A stretch of DNA of 64,000 bases from Actinomycetota bacterium (GCA_018333515.1 JAGXSZ010000030.1:126501-190500), one strand, 5' to 3'; shown: positions 1-8,634, counted from the stretch's first letter. Notes: generated from the letters alone by a model not told the origin. Translations and numbers: made by a program.

Positions 1-85
1 TACGAAACTCTATAACTTAGCGGCGAGGGGCGGCACGTGCCCAAGGGGTAGTCATTCTCGAGATTCTAAATTTTAAGGAGTCTGA

Positions 86-2026
86 ATGTCTGATAGTAAA
101 ACAGTGTTGACGACATGCACGAGGGATTGCCCTGATACTTGCGGGGTGAGCGCTCGCGTAGTCGGTGGAAGGCTCGTAGCCCTAAACGGCGTTCGAGGAC
201 ATGAGATAACGCGCGGTTTCTTGTGTCGCAAGGCGGTCGACTATATGCGCCGCGTTTACAGCGGCGAGCGTCTTTTGAAACCCGTTCGCAAAGTCGACGG
301 CCAATGGCGGGAGATGAGCTGGGATGAGGCGTTCACCCTGGTGGCCGCCGTGATTAAGAATACGATTGACAAGTACGGATGTCTAGCTATCCTTCACTAT
401 CAGAGCGCGGGCTCGACAGGCGCTCTGAAAATGCTCAACAAACGGTTTTTCAACCTCCTCGGTGGGGTGACCGAAGCCGCGGGGAGCTTATGTGGAGGCG
501 CGGCAATCGCCGGTCAGACATTAGATTTTGGTAAGCGGGAGAGTCATGACCCTAACGACCTTCTAAATTCAAGGTTGATCTTATTGTGGGGGAGGAACCC
601 CGCTGATACCAATCCTCATCTTATTCCGATTCTAAAGTCGGCAAAGTCGCAGGGGGCAAAGGTCATCCTAATCGACCCCTTAGTAACCGACACGAAGCGC
701 TTTTGCGATATGCAAGTGCGCCCGCGCCCCGGTATGGATGGTTATCTGGCGCTTGCGATTGCGAAAGCTATCATTCAATCCGGCAATGCCGACGAGGGTT
801 TTCTGCAAGAGCACACCGACAACACCGAGGCGTTTCTGGAGATGCTCAAGAGCCGGGATATGGCCGAGTTATCCGCGATGTCGGGGGTGCCGGTCGATGA
901 AATCGAGCAGCTGGCGCGGTTGTATGCCGGTCATAAGCCGGCGGCAATTGTTTGCGGCTGGGGATTACAGCGTTATCAGTGGGGCGCCGAGACTTTTCGT
1001 TTGATCGATGCGCTCGGAGCGGTCACCGGCAACTTAGGCGTCGCCGGCGGCGGGGTAAGCCATGGCCGTGATAACGACGGTCTCTTCAACCAAGCGGTAA
1101 AAGGCAAGAGGTTCGCCCGGCACTCGCGAACCATCCCCAAGCCGCTTTTGGCCGCGGCGCTGCGCGAGGCGCAGGACCCGCCGATAAAGATGGCGTTTAT
1201 CAACGGGGCAAACCCGCTCAACCAGTCGCCGGACGCGCCGGCGGTTGCCGGGGCGTTCAAGGATTTGGACTATGTCGTCGTGGTGGAGCAGTTTATGACC
1301 GACACGGCGGAAGCCGCCGACATCGTGTTGCCCGCGACGACCTTTCTCGAAGAGACCGACGTGGTCGCGAGCTTCTGGCACGGCTTTATCGGGTCGGTCA
1401 ACCCGGCTATCGCGCCGGTCGGTGAGGCGAAGTCGGATTTTGAGATATTTCAGGAACTGGCGAATCGTTTGGGTGTCGGGCGCGAGATGGCGGGGAGCGC
1501 CGACGAGTGGCTGGAGCGGATTCTCGAGCCGCTCAAAAGGGAAGGCATCACGCCGGCGTCGCTCCGCGAAGGCCCCCAAAGAATTCCGAACCTGCCGGCG
1601 GTACCTTATGAGGGGGGCGTCTTCCCGACGGAATCGGGGCGTCTTAACCTTATTACGAGTTTCTCGCGACCGCGACTGGGCTCCGACGAGTACCCGCTTA
1701 TCCTGTTGACGCCCCATTCGCGGCGCTGGGTGCACTCACAGGTGTTGCCCCAAGACCATGACGCGCCGCTGGAAGCGAAGGTCAACCCTGAGACCGCCGG
1801 CGCAAACGGCGTCGAAGACGGGGGAGCGGCGACAGTCGTATCCGAAGCGGGAAGCCTCGCGGTAGTCGTGCGGCACGACGAGGGCGTACCTGTCGGGGTC
1901 GTCAGTATCGAGCAAGGCCGCTGGATGAAATACCACCAATCCGTAAACCGGCTTACCTCACCGATCATGAGTTTCGAGGGCGAGAATGCCTGCTACTACC
2001 AGACTACTGTGAAGCTTGTGAGGTAG
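86..2026 (+). CDS. Molybdopterin-dependent oxidoreductase (MopB family)
   Basis: A 646-residue large catalytic subunit of the molybdopterin oxidoreductase superfamily, binding bis-MGD and one [4Fe-4S] cluster. The N-terminal cluster ligands are visible as CTRDCPDTC at residues 11-19 with a fourth Cys in GFLCRK near residue 47. The molybdopterin core follows (LLWGRNP, INGANPLNQSP, DIVLPATTFLEETD), then a C-terminal dinucleotide-binding domain (LTPHSRRWVHS). A Cys in the segment GSLCGGAA near residue 134 lies where the metal ligand is expected, but this was not aligned. No Tat signal is present, so it should be cytoplasmic. AAGGAG precedes the ATG. No partner subunit is adjacent; the ferredoxin at 2663 could serve as one (inference). 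The substrate cannot be read from sequence. Confidence 0.85.
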   Translation: MSDSKTVLTTCTRDCPDTCGVSARVVGGRLVALNGVRGHEITRGFLCRKAVDYMRRVYSGERLLKPVRKVDGQWREMSWDEAFTLVAAVIKNTIDKYGCLAILHYQSAGSTGALKMLNKRFFNLLGGVTEAAGSLCGGAAIAGQTLDFGKRESHDPNDLLNSRLILLWGRNPADTNPHLIPILKSAKSQGAKVILIDPLVTDTKRFCDMQVRPRPGMDGYLALAIAKAIIQSGNADEGFLQEHTDNTEAFLEMLKSRDMAELSAMSGVPVDEIEQLARLYAGHKPAAIVCGWGLQRYQWGAETFRLIDALGAVTGNLGVAGGGVSHGRDNDGLFNQAVKGKRFARHSRTIPKPLLAAALREAQDPPIKMAFINGANPLNQSPDAPAVAGAFKDLDYVVVVEQFMTDTAEAADIVLPATTFLEETDVVASFWHGFIGSVNPAIAPVGEAKSDFEIFQELANRLGVGREMAGSADEWLERILEPLKREGITPASLREGPQRIPNLPAVPYEGGVFPTESGRLNLITSFSRPRLGSDEYPLILLTPHSRRWVHSQVLPQDHDAPLEAKVNPETAGANGVEDGGAATVVSEAGSLAVVVRHDEGVPVGVVSIEQGRWMKYHQSVNRLTSPIMSFEGENACYYQTTVKLVR

Positions 2027-2205
2027 CAGGCTTGTGAAGTAGCAGTGAGGGAGAGGGATGTTTATCGATCCGGCGGTAATAGGTAACATTCGTAAGTTTG
2101 CAGGCGTATCCGGATTATTATAGAAAACGTTGTATATAAAAGGATGTTACACAAAGTATCATCTAATGGATAGAATGTTTACGGGTTAATTATTTAGAGG
2201 TTGCA

Positions 2206-2520
2206 ATGGAACTGCCGAAATGGCTTGAGTTTACATTGTTTATAAGCGCTTGGTTGATTGCTCTCATCCGCCTCCGCTACGCCGTCAAGGCTTACCTTTC
2301 GCGGGGGAGCATTTTTGGTGTCGGCAGAAGGTATTCGCGGGTGGGTTTTATCGCCAATACCGGCTATGCGATAACGGCGGCCCTGTTGGGCGTGTATTTC
2401 CTGCTCGCTTATGTCGACCACAATGCGGCGACTCTGTTTTTCGGGCTTGGGGCGGGGCTTCTCGTCATCGTTGCGATACTCGAATTGACCTTCAGGAGCC
2501 GTGACCTGAAGAGCGGTTAG
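2206..2520 (+). CDS. Small membrane protein, unknown function
   Basis: A 104-residue protein with three predicted hydrophobic segments (about residues 8-25, 46-68 and 75-95) and positively charged loops. It lies 180 bp downstream of the molybdopterin oxidoreductase on the same strand, with a weak GAGG-like ribosome site just before the ATG. I recognise no family. It could be a membrane anchor for a neighbouring redox protein, but nothing in the sequence shows this. Confidence 0.55.
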   Translation: MELPKWLEFTLFISAWLIALIRLRYAVKAYLSRGSIFGVGRRYSRVGFIANTGYAITAALLGVYFLLAYVDHNAATLFFGLGAGLLVIVAILELTFRSRDLKSG

Positions 2521-2617
2521 TCTGTTGCCCACACCGGGTACCCCATCACTCCAATCGCATAAGTATATAATATCACGCTAATATTGAGGGAATACTTGAC
2601 AATAACACCTTAATTCG

Positions 2618-2633
2618 ATACCCTAGGGGGTAT
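2618..2633. promoter_or_regulatory. CsoR/CstR-type operator in front of ferredoxin gene
   Basis: An inverted repeat, ATACCC-TAGG-GGGTAT, sits 30 bp upstream of the ferredoxin start. This G/C-tract palindrome flanked by AT is the form bound by CsoR/CstR/RcnR-family repressors. A TTGACA box lies just upstream at 2596-2601. A closely similar site precedes the thioredoxin gene at 51668, and a CsoR-family gene is at 53014. Binding is inferred. Confidence 0.55.
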
Positions 2634-2662
2634 AAAATAAACAATTGTTCTTGGGGGTATAT

Positions 2663-2902
2663 ATGGCGAAGAAGAAATCAGTCAAGGCGGAAATCGACCA
2701 ATCCAGGTGTGACCGCTCGCCGGGCTGTCCGGCGCGGAGGGCGTGTCCGACAAATGCGATAGTCAGCGACACCCAGAGTGAAACAGTATTTTCGTATTTT
2801 GGATTTGGAACGAAGCCCAACTACTCTATCGAAGAGGATTTATGCGCGGGCTGTGGAGTTTGTACGGCACGGTGCCCGATGGGCGCCATAACGATGCGAT
2901 AG
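2663..2902 (+). CDS. 4Fe-4S dicluster ferredoxin-like protein
   Basis: A 79-residue electron carrier. The C-terminal motif CAGCGVCTARCP is a classical [4Fe-4S] binding set. An N-terminal set, CDRSPGCPARRACP, has the altered spacing seen in ferredoxin-like domains with a second cluster. The start at 2663 (MAKKKS) is preferred over an upstream in-frame ATG at 2645 because GGGGG lies just before it and the basic start fits the family. It heads a tight three-gene cluster with the 95-aa protein at 2914 and the selenoprotein at 3211. A CsoR-like palindrome overlaps the promoter region, so thiol or metal stress control is likely (inference). Confidence 0.75.
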   Translation: MAKKKSVKAEIDQSRCDRSPGCPARRACPTNAIVSDTQSETVFSYFGFGTKPNYSIEEDLCAGCGVCTARCPMGAITMR

Positions 2903-2913
2903 GAGGAGCCGCC

Positions 2914-3201
2914 ATGAGCGCAACCGAAAAAACCGATGCGATGATGGATGACCAGTATGCGACGAAGGTGAAGCAGTATAGGGAAAAAATCAAAGCTATG
3001 GGCAAAGAGGAACTCCAAGATGAACTCGAGATTCTCAACGAGAACCTCGAAGACATAGAGACTGAAAAACGCCTTATTCTCGGCCAGACCGGTGTTCATA
3101 TCAACGCCGTGGCCATTGACGAGTATCGAAATTCGTTCAACCGGGAGATCAAGGCGACTCAAGAGATGATAAATATAGCCAAAGAAGCCCTAGGGGCTTA
3201 G
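2914..3201 (+). CDS. Uncharacterised coiled-coil protein with GQTGVH motif (paralogue 1)
   Basis: A 95-residue, highly charged, mostly helical protein, 11 bp after the ferredoxin with a perfect AGGAGG site. The centre carries GQTGVHINAV followed by a charged helix (RNSFNREIKA). A second copy of the same family is encoded at 8150-8449 on the minus strand (GQTGVHVYAV, REEFEREKA). The N-terminal half is a predicted amphipathic coiled coil with alternating E/K. I know no function. Its place between a ferredoxin and a selenoprotein suggests a redox-linked job, which is inference only. Confidence 0.7.
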   Translation: MSATEKTDAMMDDQYATKVKQYREKIKAMGKEELQDELEILNENLEDIETEKRLILGQTGVHINAVAIDEYRNSFNREIKATQEMINIAKEALGA

Positions 3202-3210
3202 GAGGACAGT

Positions 3211-3534
3211 ATGGAAACGGCAACAAAGCCTATAAGAATAGATATATTTAACGACGGCAACTCATGCGGTTTTGGCTGAGGCTCGCACGGCCTATCTCAG
3301 GCTGAGATAAACTGGATGATAGTCGACCCGCTCAAGGCCAATTACGGGGACGCGGTTGCGATTAACTATTTCGACATAAACGAAGAGAGTTTGCCTCCCG
3401 ACATCAAGAGGCTTATAGAAGAGCATAATCTGCCCGTTCCGTTGACCTTTATCAACGGCGAGAGCGTAAGCGCGGGGTATATCTCATATTATGATTTGAC
3501 CCGAAGGATAGATAGTCTGTTCAAAACCGAATAG
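3211..3534 (+). CDS. Thioredoxin-fold selenoprotein (in-frame UGA, Sec23)
   Basis: Read with UGA at 3277-3279 as selenocysteine, this is a 107-residue protein starting at an ATG with a GGAGGA ribosome site 9 bp after the preceding gene. The N-terminus IDIFNDGNSC is a typical thioredoxin-fold first strand leading into the redox motif CGFGUGSHG. The remainder (VDPLKANYGDAVAINYFDI, LPVPLTFINGESVSAGYIS) keeps the same frame and includes the cis-Pro strand of the fold. It resembles the ArsD/thioredoxin-like group by pattern only. A perfect 7-bp hairpin (TATCTCA-GGC-TGAGATA) starts 14 nt after the UGA, where a bacterial SECIS lies. Standard gene calling would truncate it to 3316-3534. Confidence 0.75.
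3280..3312 (+). promoter_or_regulatory. Putative bacterial SECIS hairpin
   Basis: The hairpin TATCTCA-GGC-TGAGATA at 3293-3309 is a perfect 7-bp stem with a G-containing 3-nt loop. It begins 14 nt downstream of the in-frame UGA, within the coding sequence, where SelB-binding SECIS elements of bacteria are found. Recognition by SelB is inferred. Confidence 0.55.
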
Positions 3535-3615
3535 CGCCGCAACCGAATAGCGTGAAAATCAAATAGCGCCGCAACCGGGTAGCGTTACAACTGAATATGG
3601 TCGAATACAAAGAGG

Positions 3616-3655
3616 ACAAGCTCCGGGTGACAAGCGCCCGGAGCTTGTTTGATTT
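3616..3655. terminator. Bidirectional intrinsic terminator
   Basis: A perfect 12-bp stem (ACAAGCTCCGGG paired with CCCGGAGCTTGT, 9-nt loop) at 3616-3648 is followed by a T-rich run on the plus strand. It lies between the convergent selenoprotein and DUF1015 genes and can serve both. Confidence 0.8.
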
Positions 3656-4951
3656 TTACCACTCGAGCCTATTGAAGACCAGTCCGGATAAGAGCTTCGG
3701 GTAGAAGTAAGTCGACTTCTGCGGCATTATCTCGCCCACGCCGGCTATCCCGCGCACATCGTCGACCTTGGTCGGGTTGAGGAAGAAAGCCATTTGGTAG
3801 GTGCCGCCTTTTACCAGTTCGACGGCTTCGGTTTCATCGGTCGTAAACTTTATGCTGTTCTCGATGTTCGTTCCGCCGAACCCCAGGACGCGGTTGATTA
3901 TCACGTGGTGGAGCATGGTGACGTCGAGAAGTTTCCAAGCTTTGGATTCGGGGCCGTCCAGCAATTGCAGGATACCCGCTTCGTTTTTCAAAGTAAGCAG
4001 GTAGAATGTGTTGTTACCCAGGTATACGCCGATTGAATGCTTGTCCGCGTTGGCCGCAAGTCCGGCCATAACCATATCGACCGCCTCCATTTTCTCGACA
4101 TCAAAGACATACTCCAAGTTCGCGCGGAATTTGTCGTTATTGATCTTAGGCAGGTTTTTTAACATCCGGTGCGTCGGTAATATGGTCAGGCCTTCGCTTT
4201 CCATGTTGACGAACATCATCATCGTAAAGTCGAATGCGCCCTCGCCCGAATTATCGCCGGTGGCCTTGCGCATCTCGTCGCGATAATTGATGGCGGTCTC
4301 GTAACGATGGTGACCGTCGGCTATATATAATGATTTATCGCGCACGAGTTCTTGTATATCGGCTATCACGGCCGGGTCGCTGATTGTCCAGAGGCGGTGG
4401 ATAACGCCGTCGACCTCGATATCGATGCGCGGCTTCTCTTTAGTATGCTCGTAAAGGAGCGCATCGACTTTTTTATCAGGGTCGGAGAAGAGGCTGAAAA
4501 TCTGGCTGAAATTCGTGCCGCAGGCGCGCATCAGACGCAGCCGATCGGCTTTGGGCCCTTTGAGCGTGCGCTCATGGGCTTTGATTTTTCCGGTCGAGAA
4601 GTCCTCGACCCTGGTGAGCGCGATGAACCCGATTCGGTTTATCGTAACACCCCTGACCTCGTATTCTTGTTCATACGCATAGAGGGACGGCTCTAAGTCG
4701 CGCACCAGGACGCCCTTTTCGAGCCAGTCGCTATATGTGGCCCATGCTCTCGCGTATTTATTGTTCTTGGAGCCGTCGGCCGACGAACCTTGAGGAAGTT
4801 CCAGGCGCACTACATTATATTTGCTGTTCTTTAAGAGTGTTTTATGGGCTTCTTCGTCTATAACATCGTATGGAGGAGCGACTACCGTAGATAGGTCTTC
4901 TATGATGCTTTTGTTATACAACACGCCCTTAAAAGGTCTAATTTCTGCCAA
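3656..4951 (-). CDS. DUF1015 family protein
   Basis: A 431-residue protein that matches DUF1015 along its whole length: an N-terminal IRPFKGVLYN segment, APPYDVI near residue 25, and the conserved IADGHHRYETA motif in the middle. DUF1015 proteins are widespread in anaerobes, often beside amino-acid genes, and have been linked to the ParB/free-serine-kinase superfamily; an enzymatic role is not established for this one. It is a single gene, convergent with the selenoprotein cluster and sharing its terminator. Confidence 0.85.
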   Translation of the reverse strand: MAEIRPFKGVLYNKSIIEDLSTVVAPPYDVIDEEAHKTLLKNSKYNVVRLELPQGSSADGSKNNKYARAWATYSDWLEKGVLVRDLEPSLYAYEQEYEVRGVTINRIGFIALTRVEDFSTGKIKAHERTLKGPKADRLRLMRACGTNFSQIFSLFSDPDKKVDALLYEHTKEKPRIDIEVDGVIHRLWTISDPAVIADIQELVRDKSLYIADGHHRYETAINYRDEMRKATGDNSGEGAFDFTMMMFVNMESEGLTILPTHRMLKNLPKINNDKFRANLEYVFDVEKMEAVDMVMAGLAANADKHSIGVYLGNNTFYLLTLKNEAGILQLLDGPESKAWKLLDVTMLHHVIINRVLGFGGTNIENSIKFTTDETEAVELVKGGTYQMAFFLNPTKVDDVRGIAGVGEIMPQKSTYFYPKLLSGLVFNRLEW

Positions 4952-5158
4952 TCTTAACAGTCTCCATTCGTGTAGTCTCGCAACGGCTTGGTCTATTGTT
5001 ATGCCTTAATGGTGCTATCTTAAATATACTAAGGAAACAGCCTGTTTAATGCAAGAACAACGGCGGATTTTGTGAAACGGCGGAGGTCGTTTGAACTCGT
5101 TCTTTAGCGAAACCGTCGAGCCGTTCAAAGCTTTGCGGCAGCGTAGTGCGCCGCGCCG

Positions 5159-5779
5159 CTAGCCTGCTCTCCGGGGACGGCCAAGCTCTTCTCTTCGCGG
5201 GTCTTCAGGGGTCGTAACGGGGATTGATTTTGCGGCCGGCGCGCTCTCCGGTATTGTTGTTTTGCGGGATTGGCGCGAGTTTTGCGCGCGCGCGGTGAGG
5301 GTGAGTGCCGTGTCGAGCCGGACGATATAGCCTTCGCCGAACCTTCCGCCGAACACGCTTCCGGCTAGCGCAAAGACGCCCGCAATCATCAACAGCGGCC
5401 TATACGCCCCGGTTACCGCTTCAATCGAGCCCATGACATCGATACTCAGCGCGTTACCGACGATAACCGTGAACGTACCCGCGAAAAATAGCGTTAAAGC
5501 GCTGGTTACTACGACTAAAACGCCGTTTATCGAACCGCCGACGGCGGCCATGCGACCCGAGACGTAACCGCCGGCAAAGAACGCTGTGAACGCTGATATG
5601 AAAAGGGCAAAGTTTAAATAAAAGCCGCCGATGACTTGCTCGCCATTAATTAGCTGGGCGATGTCGAAGCCCGCGTATAGCGCGAGGCTTACCGTTCCGA
5701 CCAGCATTACCAGAAGCATAAAACAACTGATAACCCAACCAACGAAAACCGCGCCCAGCTTAACCCGTGACCTTGCCAT
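5159..5779 (-). CDS. Four-helix integral membrane protein, unknown
   Basis: A 206-residue protein with four or five hydrophobic helices: about residues 8-35, 52-80 (including FFAGGYVSGRMA), 82-110 and 128-150. A Pro/Ser/Arg-rich cytoplasmic tail makes up the last 50 residues. The glycine-rich GGYVSGR segment recalls small TIGR04086-like membrane proteins, but I cannot assign it firmly. It is monocistronic with a GGAGG ribosome site upstream (minus strand). Confidence 0.6.
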   Translation of the reverse strand: MARSRVKLGAVFVGWVISCFMLLVMLVGTVSLALYAGFDIAQLINGEQVIGGFYLNFALFISAFTAFFAGGYVSGRMAAVGGSINGVLVVVTSALTLFFAGTFTVIVGNALSIDVMGSIEAVTGAYRPLLMIAGVFALAGSVFGGRFGEGYIVRLDTALTLTARAQNSRQSRKTTIPESAPAAKSIPVTTPEDPRREELGRPRRAG

Positions 5780-6379
5780 TGCCGCCTCCAGACTTTTTTA
5801 ACTTCGATGTTCATTGTTGCTTTTCAGTGGTCGAAACGCATATGTTCGCGAAATCCCCGCCGACGCGGGTTCTAACGCCACGCGTGATAGCAAGTGGCGG
5901 CCTTAGCCGTTCTTATTAATTTTGCCCGGATAATAGCGGATTAAACGCTTTTTGGCGCTTTTTATAGGAAACTGTCTTTTGGTGGAGTAAGCTCTTATTG
6001 ATCCATGGTTTTAAGGACAAGCGTTAATCGGACTGAAGCAAGAAATCAGGTCTTGAACGATAAAAAAGAAAAATTATAACTGGTAAAAAGCGGGAAGACC
6101 GCGGGCATCCGTAGAATTCTATTTCATATGAGCAGGTTAAGCGCGTATCGGGACGGGTGGGGTGAGTCGCTAATCATAGCCGCCATGTTTATGAAGTAGC
6201 GCTTGTTGTTGCAATTACATGATGCAATTGTACATCCTATACATTATCGAGAGACGAGTGGCCAGGTTGATACCCGCCCGAGCCTGGCCCGTATGGGGGT
6301 GACGCCGAGTCGTTTAAATGCGAAATTAGCCCGTAAACTGTCGTGTAGGTGTTTGTCGGATTATGAGCGGGGGATAGTA
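5780..6379. other. Long intergenic stretch, no gene recognised
   Basis: About 600 bp between divergent genes. It contains a small hairpin (CGCCAC pairing with GTGGCG, about 5877-5904) and AT-rich DNA near 6040-6130 where promoters may lie. An open frame runs from 6203 into the SprT-like gene, but its first 59 codons have no ribosome site and a composition unlike the rest, so I treat them as untranslated. No tRNA or riboswitch was recognised. Confidence 0.4.
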
Positions 6380-6796
6380 ATGCGTGACAACCGGTGGCTT
6401 CAGGGCAAGCTTGATCGGATTTGGTCGGAATATTACTCCGACGTTCCCAAGACAGAGAACGTAATGATTCATTTTAGTAAGAGATGTAGAAGTAGGTTGG
6501 GCTCTATTCGCCTGGTTGATGAGCGGGTCAGTGAGATTAGGATAAACGGCCTTCTAAGGGAGAAGGATATACCCGATATCGTTTGCGAAGCCGTCATAGC
6601 GCATGAGCTGACCCATTATGTGCACGGTTTTGGCTCAAGGAGGCCCCAGCTTTATAAGTACCCGCATCGCGGCGGCGTCGTAGCTCGCGAGATGATAAAA
6701 AGAGGACTTGGCGAGTCGCATTATGCCGCGAAGGATTGGATAAATACTAATTGGCTCGAGTTTTACGGTGAGAAGATGAAAAAGCCGAAGATTTAA
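6380..6796 (+). CDS. SprT-like zinc metallopeptidase
   Basis: A 138-residue protein with a zinc-protease motif HELTHYVHGF (about residues 77-86). It is preceded by a beta-strand region (SIRLVDERVSEIRIN) and followed by a conserved His/Arg tail (YKYPHRGG), the pattern of SprT/M48-like minimal metalloproteases. The ATG at 6380 is chosen because a GGGGGA site lies 5-8 bp before it; the frame stays open upstream to 6203. Substrate unknown. It lies 70 bp before the SAM synthetase gene on the same strand and may be co-transcribed. Confidence 0.6.
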   Translation: MRDNRWLQGKLDRIWSEYYSDVPKTENVMIHFSKRCRSRLGSIRLVDERVSEIRINGLLREKDIPDIVCEAVIAHELTHYVHGFGSRRPQLYKYPHRGGVVAREMIKRGLGESHYAAKDWINTNWLEFYGEKMKKPKI

Positions 6797-6865
6797 CGTT
6801 AAAGAACGACACGCTAGGGAGCCGATTTTGGTAGATAAGCCTTACGCGCGCGGGAGGTTTGTGCG

Positions 6866-8089
6866 ATGAAGAAGAAGCGGAATATTCTCGTCGAGAGGCT
6901 CGGCGCCAACCCGGTCTTCGAGAACGAGGTCGAGATTGTCGAGCGCAAAGGGGTGGGCCACCCCGACTCCATCTGCGACGCGGTGATGGAAGAGATTTCA
7001 ATCGCGCTCAGCCGCGAGTATTTGAGTTGCTGCGGAAGGGTGCTCCACCACAATATAGACAAGGGATTACTCATCGCCGGTGGGGTCGAGCGCAAGTTCG
7101 GCGGCGGTCGGGTCGTCGAGCCGATGCGACTTATCATCGGCGATAGGGCGACTTTCGAGTTTAATGGGAAGCGGGTTCCGGTCGAGAAAATAGCGGTCAG
7201 TGCGGCTAAAAAATGGATACAGGGCAATTTGCGCTTCGTCGACCCGGATAATGACTTCGAGTTCGACGTTGAACTCAAACCCGGCTCACCCGAACTCTCC
7301 GATATCTTTAACCGCGAGGGGGAGTTGCTGGGGGCAAACGATACGTCCGCCGCGGTCGGCTACGCGCCGCTCAGTGCGACCGAGAAGATGGTTCTCGGCG
7401 TCGAGCACCACCTCAACTCGTCCGCCTTTAAAGAGCGGTTCCCAGTGGCCGGTGAGGATATCAAAGTCATGGCGTATCGTGCCGGCCGTGAACTCCACCT
7501 TACCGTCGCCATGCCCCTTATAGACCGTTATATCGAAAGCGTCGACGAGTATTTCCAGAGAAAGCGAGAGCTGCTCGACTACACGACCGCTTTTGCCAAC
7601 GACAAGACGGAGCGCGACTTTAAGAACGTCTTTGTCTACCTGAATATGCTGGACGCCCCCGGCCGCGGCCTCGACGGTATCTATCTGAGTGTCACAGGCA
7701 CCTCGGCTGAGGACGCGGATTCGGGTCAGGTGGGTCGCGGAAATCGCGTCAACGGTGTCATCGCGCTCAATCGGCCGATGGGCACCGAGGCCGCCGCCGG
7801 CAAGAACCCGGTCAGCCACGTGGGTAAGATATACACTATTCTCGCTCACCGCGTCGCCAACGAGATCTATAACTCCGTCGAGGGTGTCCGCGAGGTCTAC
7901 GTTTGGCTCTGCAGCCAAATCGGCCAACCCATCGACGAGCCGCGCGTCGCGTCAGCGCAGTTGATTTTAGAGCACGGCGCAGCCATCGACAAGATTGAGC
8001 CGCTCGTAAAAGGGGTCATCGACCTCGAACTCGCCAATATCGGCGCGTTCACGACCGAACTCGCCGAGGGCAGGTATAAGGTGTGGTAG
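6866..8089 (+). CDS. mat: S-adenosylmethionine synthetase, archaeal type
   Basis: A 407-residue methionine adenosyltransferase (ATP + methionine to SAM) of the archaeal family (PF01941), not the bacterial MetK family. Recognisable blocks are VERKGVGHPDSICDAVMEE near the N-terminus, GANDTSAAVGYAPLS in the centre, MAYRAGRELHLTVAMPL and the GRGNRVNGVIALNRPMG segment. Length fits the archaeal enzyme (about 400 aa). A GGAGG-like site precedes the ATG. It supplies SAM for the radical SAM enzymes MqnE and MqnC in this window. The gene is unusual in bacteria and may be an ancient transfer (inference). Confidence 0.9.
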   Translation: MKKKRNILVERLGANPVFENEVEIVERKGVGHPDSICDAVMEEISIALSREYLSCCGRVLHHNIDKGLLIAGGVERKFGGGRVVEPMRLIIGDRATFEFNGKRVPVEKIAVSAAKKWIQGNLRFVDPDNDFEFDVELKPGSPELSDIFNREGELLGANDTSAAVGYAPLSATEKMVLGVEHHLNSSAFKERFPVAGEDIKVMAYRAGRELHLTVAMPLIDRYIESVDEYFQRKRELLDYTTAFANDKTERDFKNVFVYLNMLDAPGRGLDGIYLSVTGTSAEDADSGQVGRGNRVNGVIALNRPMGTEAAAGKNPVSHVGKIYTILAHRVANEIYNSVEGVREVYVWLCSQIGQPIDEPRVASAQLILEHGAAIDKIEPLVKGVIDLELANIGAFTTELAEGRYKVW

Positions 8090-8149
8090 GGCAACGCGCT
8101 CGCGGCTCGTTCGGCATCGGTTTCGTCCAGGCTCGATGAAAAGCCGGCC

Positions 8150-8449
8150 TTAGCCCGACAGCGCCTCTGCGGCAAGCCGTTTCTTCTCGTTGATGCGGGC
8201 TTTCTCGCGCTCGAACTCTTCGCGCGAAGCTTCTATCTGGACCGCATAGACATGTACGCCGGTCTGCCCTATCATCTGCTTCATCTCATCTTCAGCGTCT
8301 TCAAGCGCAGCGTCTAGCCGCGCAAGCTCCGCTTCGATCTCGCCCTTATCCATCGTCTTCACTTTTTCGGCGTAGTCCTTGATCTCTTGCGAGTTCGCGA
8401 GTTCAAGCTTGATCTCTTCTTCGAGTGCGTTGTTTTTGTCGACCGCCAT
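8150..8449 (-). CDS. Uncharacterised coiled-coil protein with GQTGVH motif (paralogue 2)
   Basis: A 99-residue charged helical protein homologous to the product of 2914-3201. Both share the helix preceding the motif, GQTGVH plus a hydrophobic AV pair, and a REEFEREKA-like helix. The ATG at 8449 follows a strong AGGAGG site. It is a single gene convergent with mat. Function unknown; being maintained as two copies suggests a conserved lineage-specific role. Confidence 0.65.
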   Translation of the reverse strand: MAVDKNNALEEEIKLELANSQEIKDYAEKVKTMDKGEIEAELARLDAALEDAEDEMKQMIGQTGVHVYAVQIEASREEFEREKARINEKKRLAAEALSG

Positions 8450-8607
8450 CTTGGTCCTCCTGTTATCTTAGCGGCGCGTGGACGCCGAGCGTCATCCGCG
8501 CCGAATTGCGGCAATACCCCTAACGGTTATCTCTTTAAGTTGGTCGCGGGATGTCCGGTTTCATATTAAGATTGTTGCCTTTCGGGGAGACTCTTAAACT
8601 TTGAGCC

Positions 8608-8634
8608 GCCGGCAAGCCGCAAAGCGGTTGCCGG
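8608..8634. terminator. GC-rich hairpin downstream of diguanylate cyclase
   Basis: CCGGCAA-g-CCGC pairs with GCGG-TTGCCGG around an AAA loop. It lies 92 bp past the GGDEF gene stop (minus strand) and has no clear U-tract. It could be a weak or Rho-assisted terminator, or part of an unrecognised leader of the 8449 gene. Confidence 0.35.

Noticed and set aside
1034-1735. Long minus-strand frame inside the molybdopterin oxidoreductase gene
   Set aside because: Arg/Pro-rich translation typical of the shadow of a GC-rich gene; the plus-strand frame carries all family motifs.
6203-6379. N-terminal extension of the SprT-like gene
   Set aside because: The frame is open but has no ribosome site at 6203 and the extra 59 residues show no fold; the ATG at 6380 has a good GGGGGA site.
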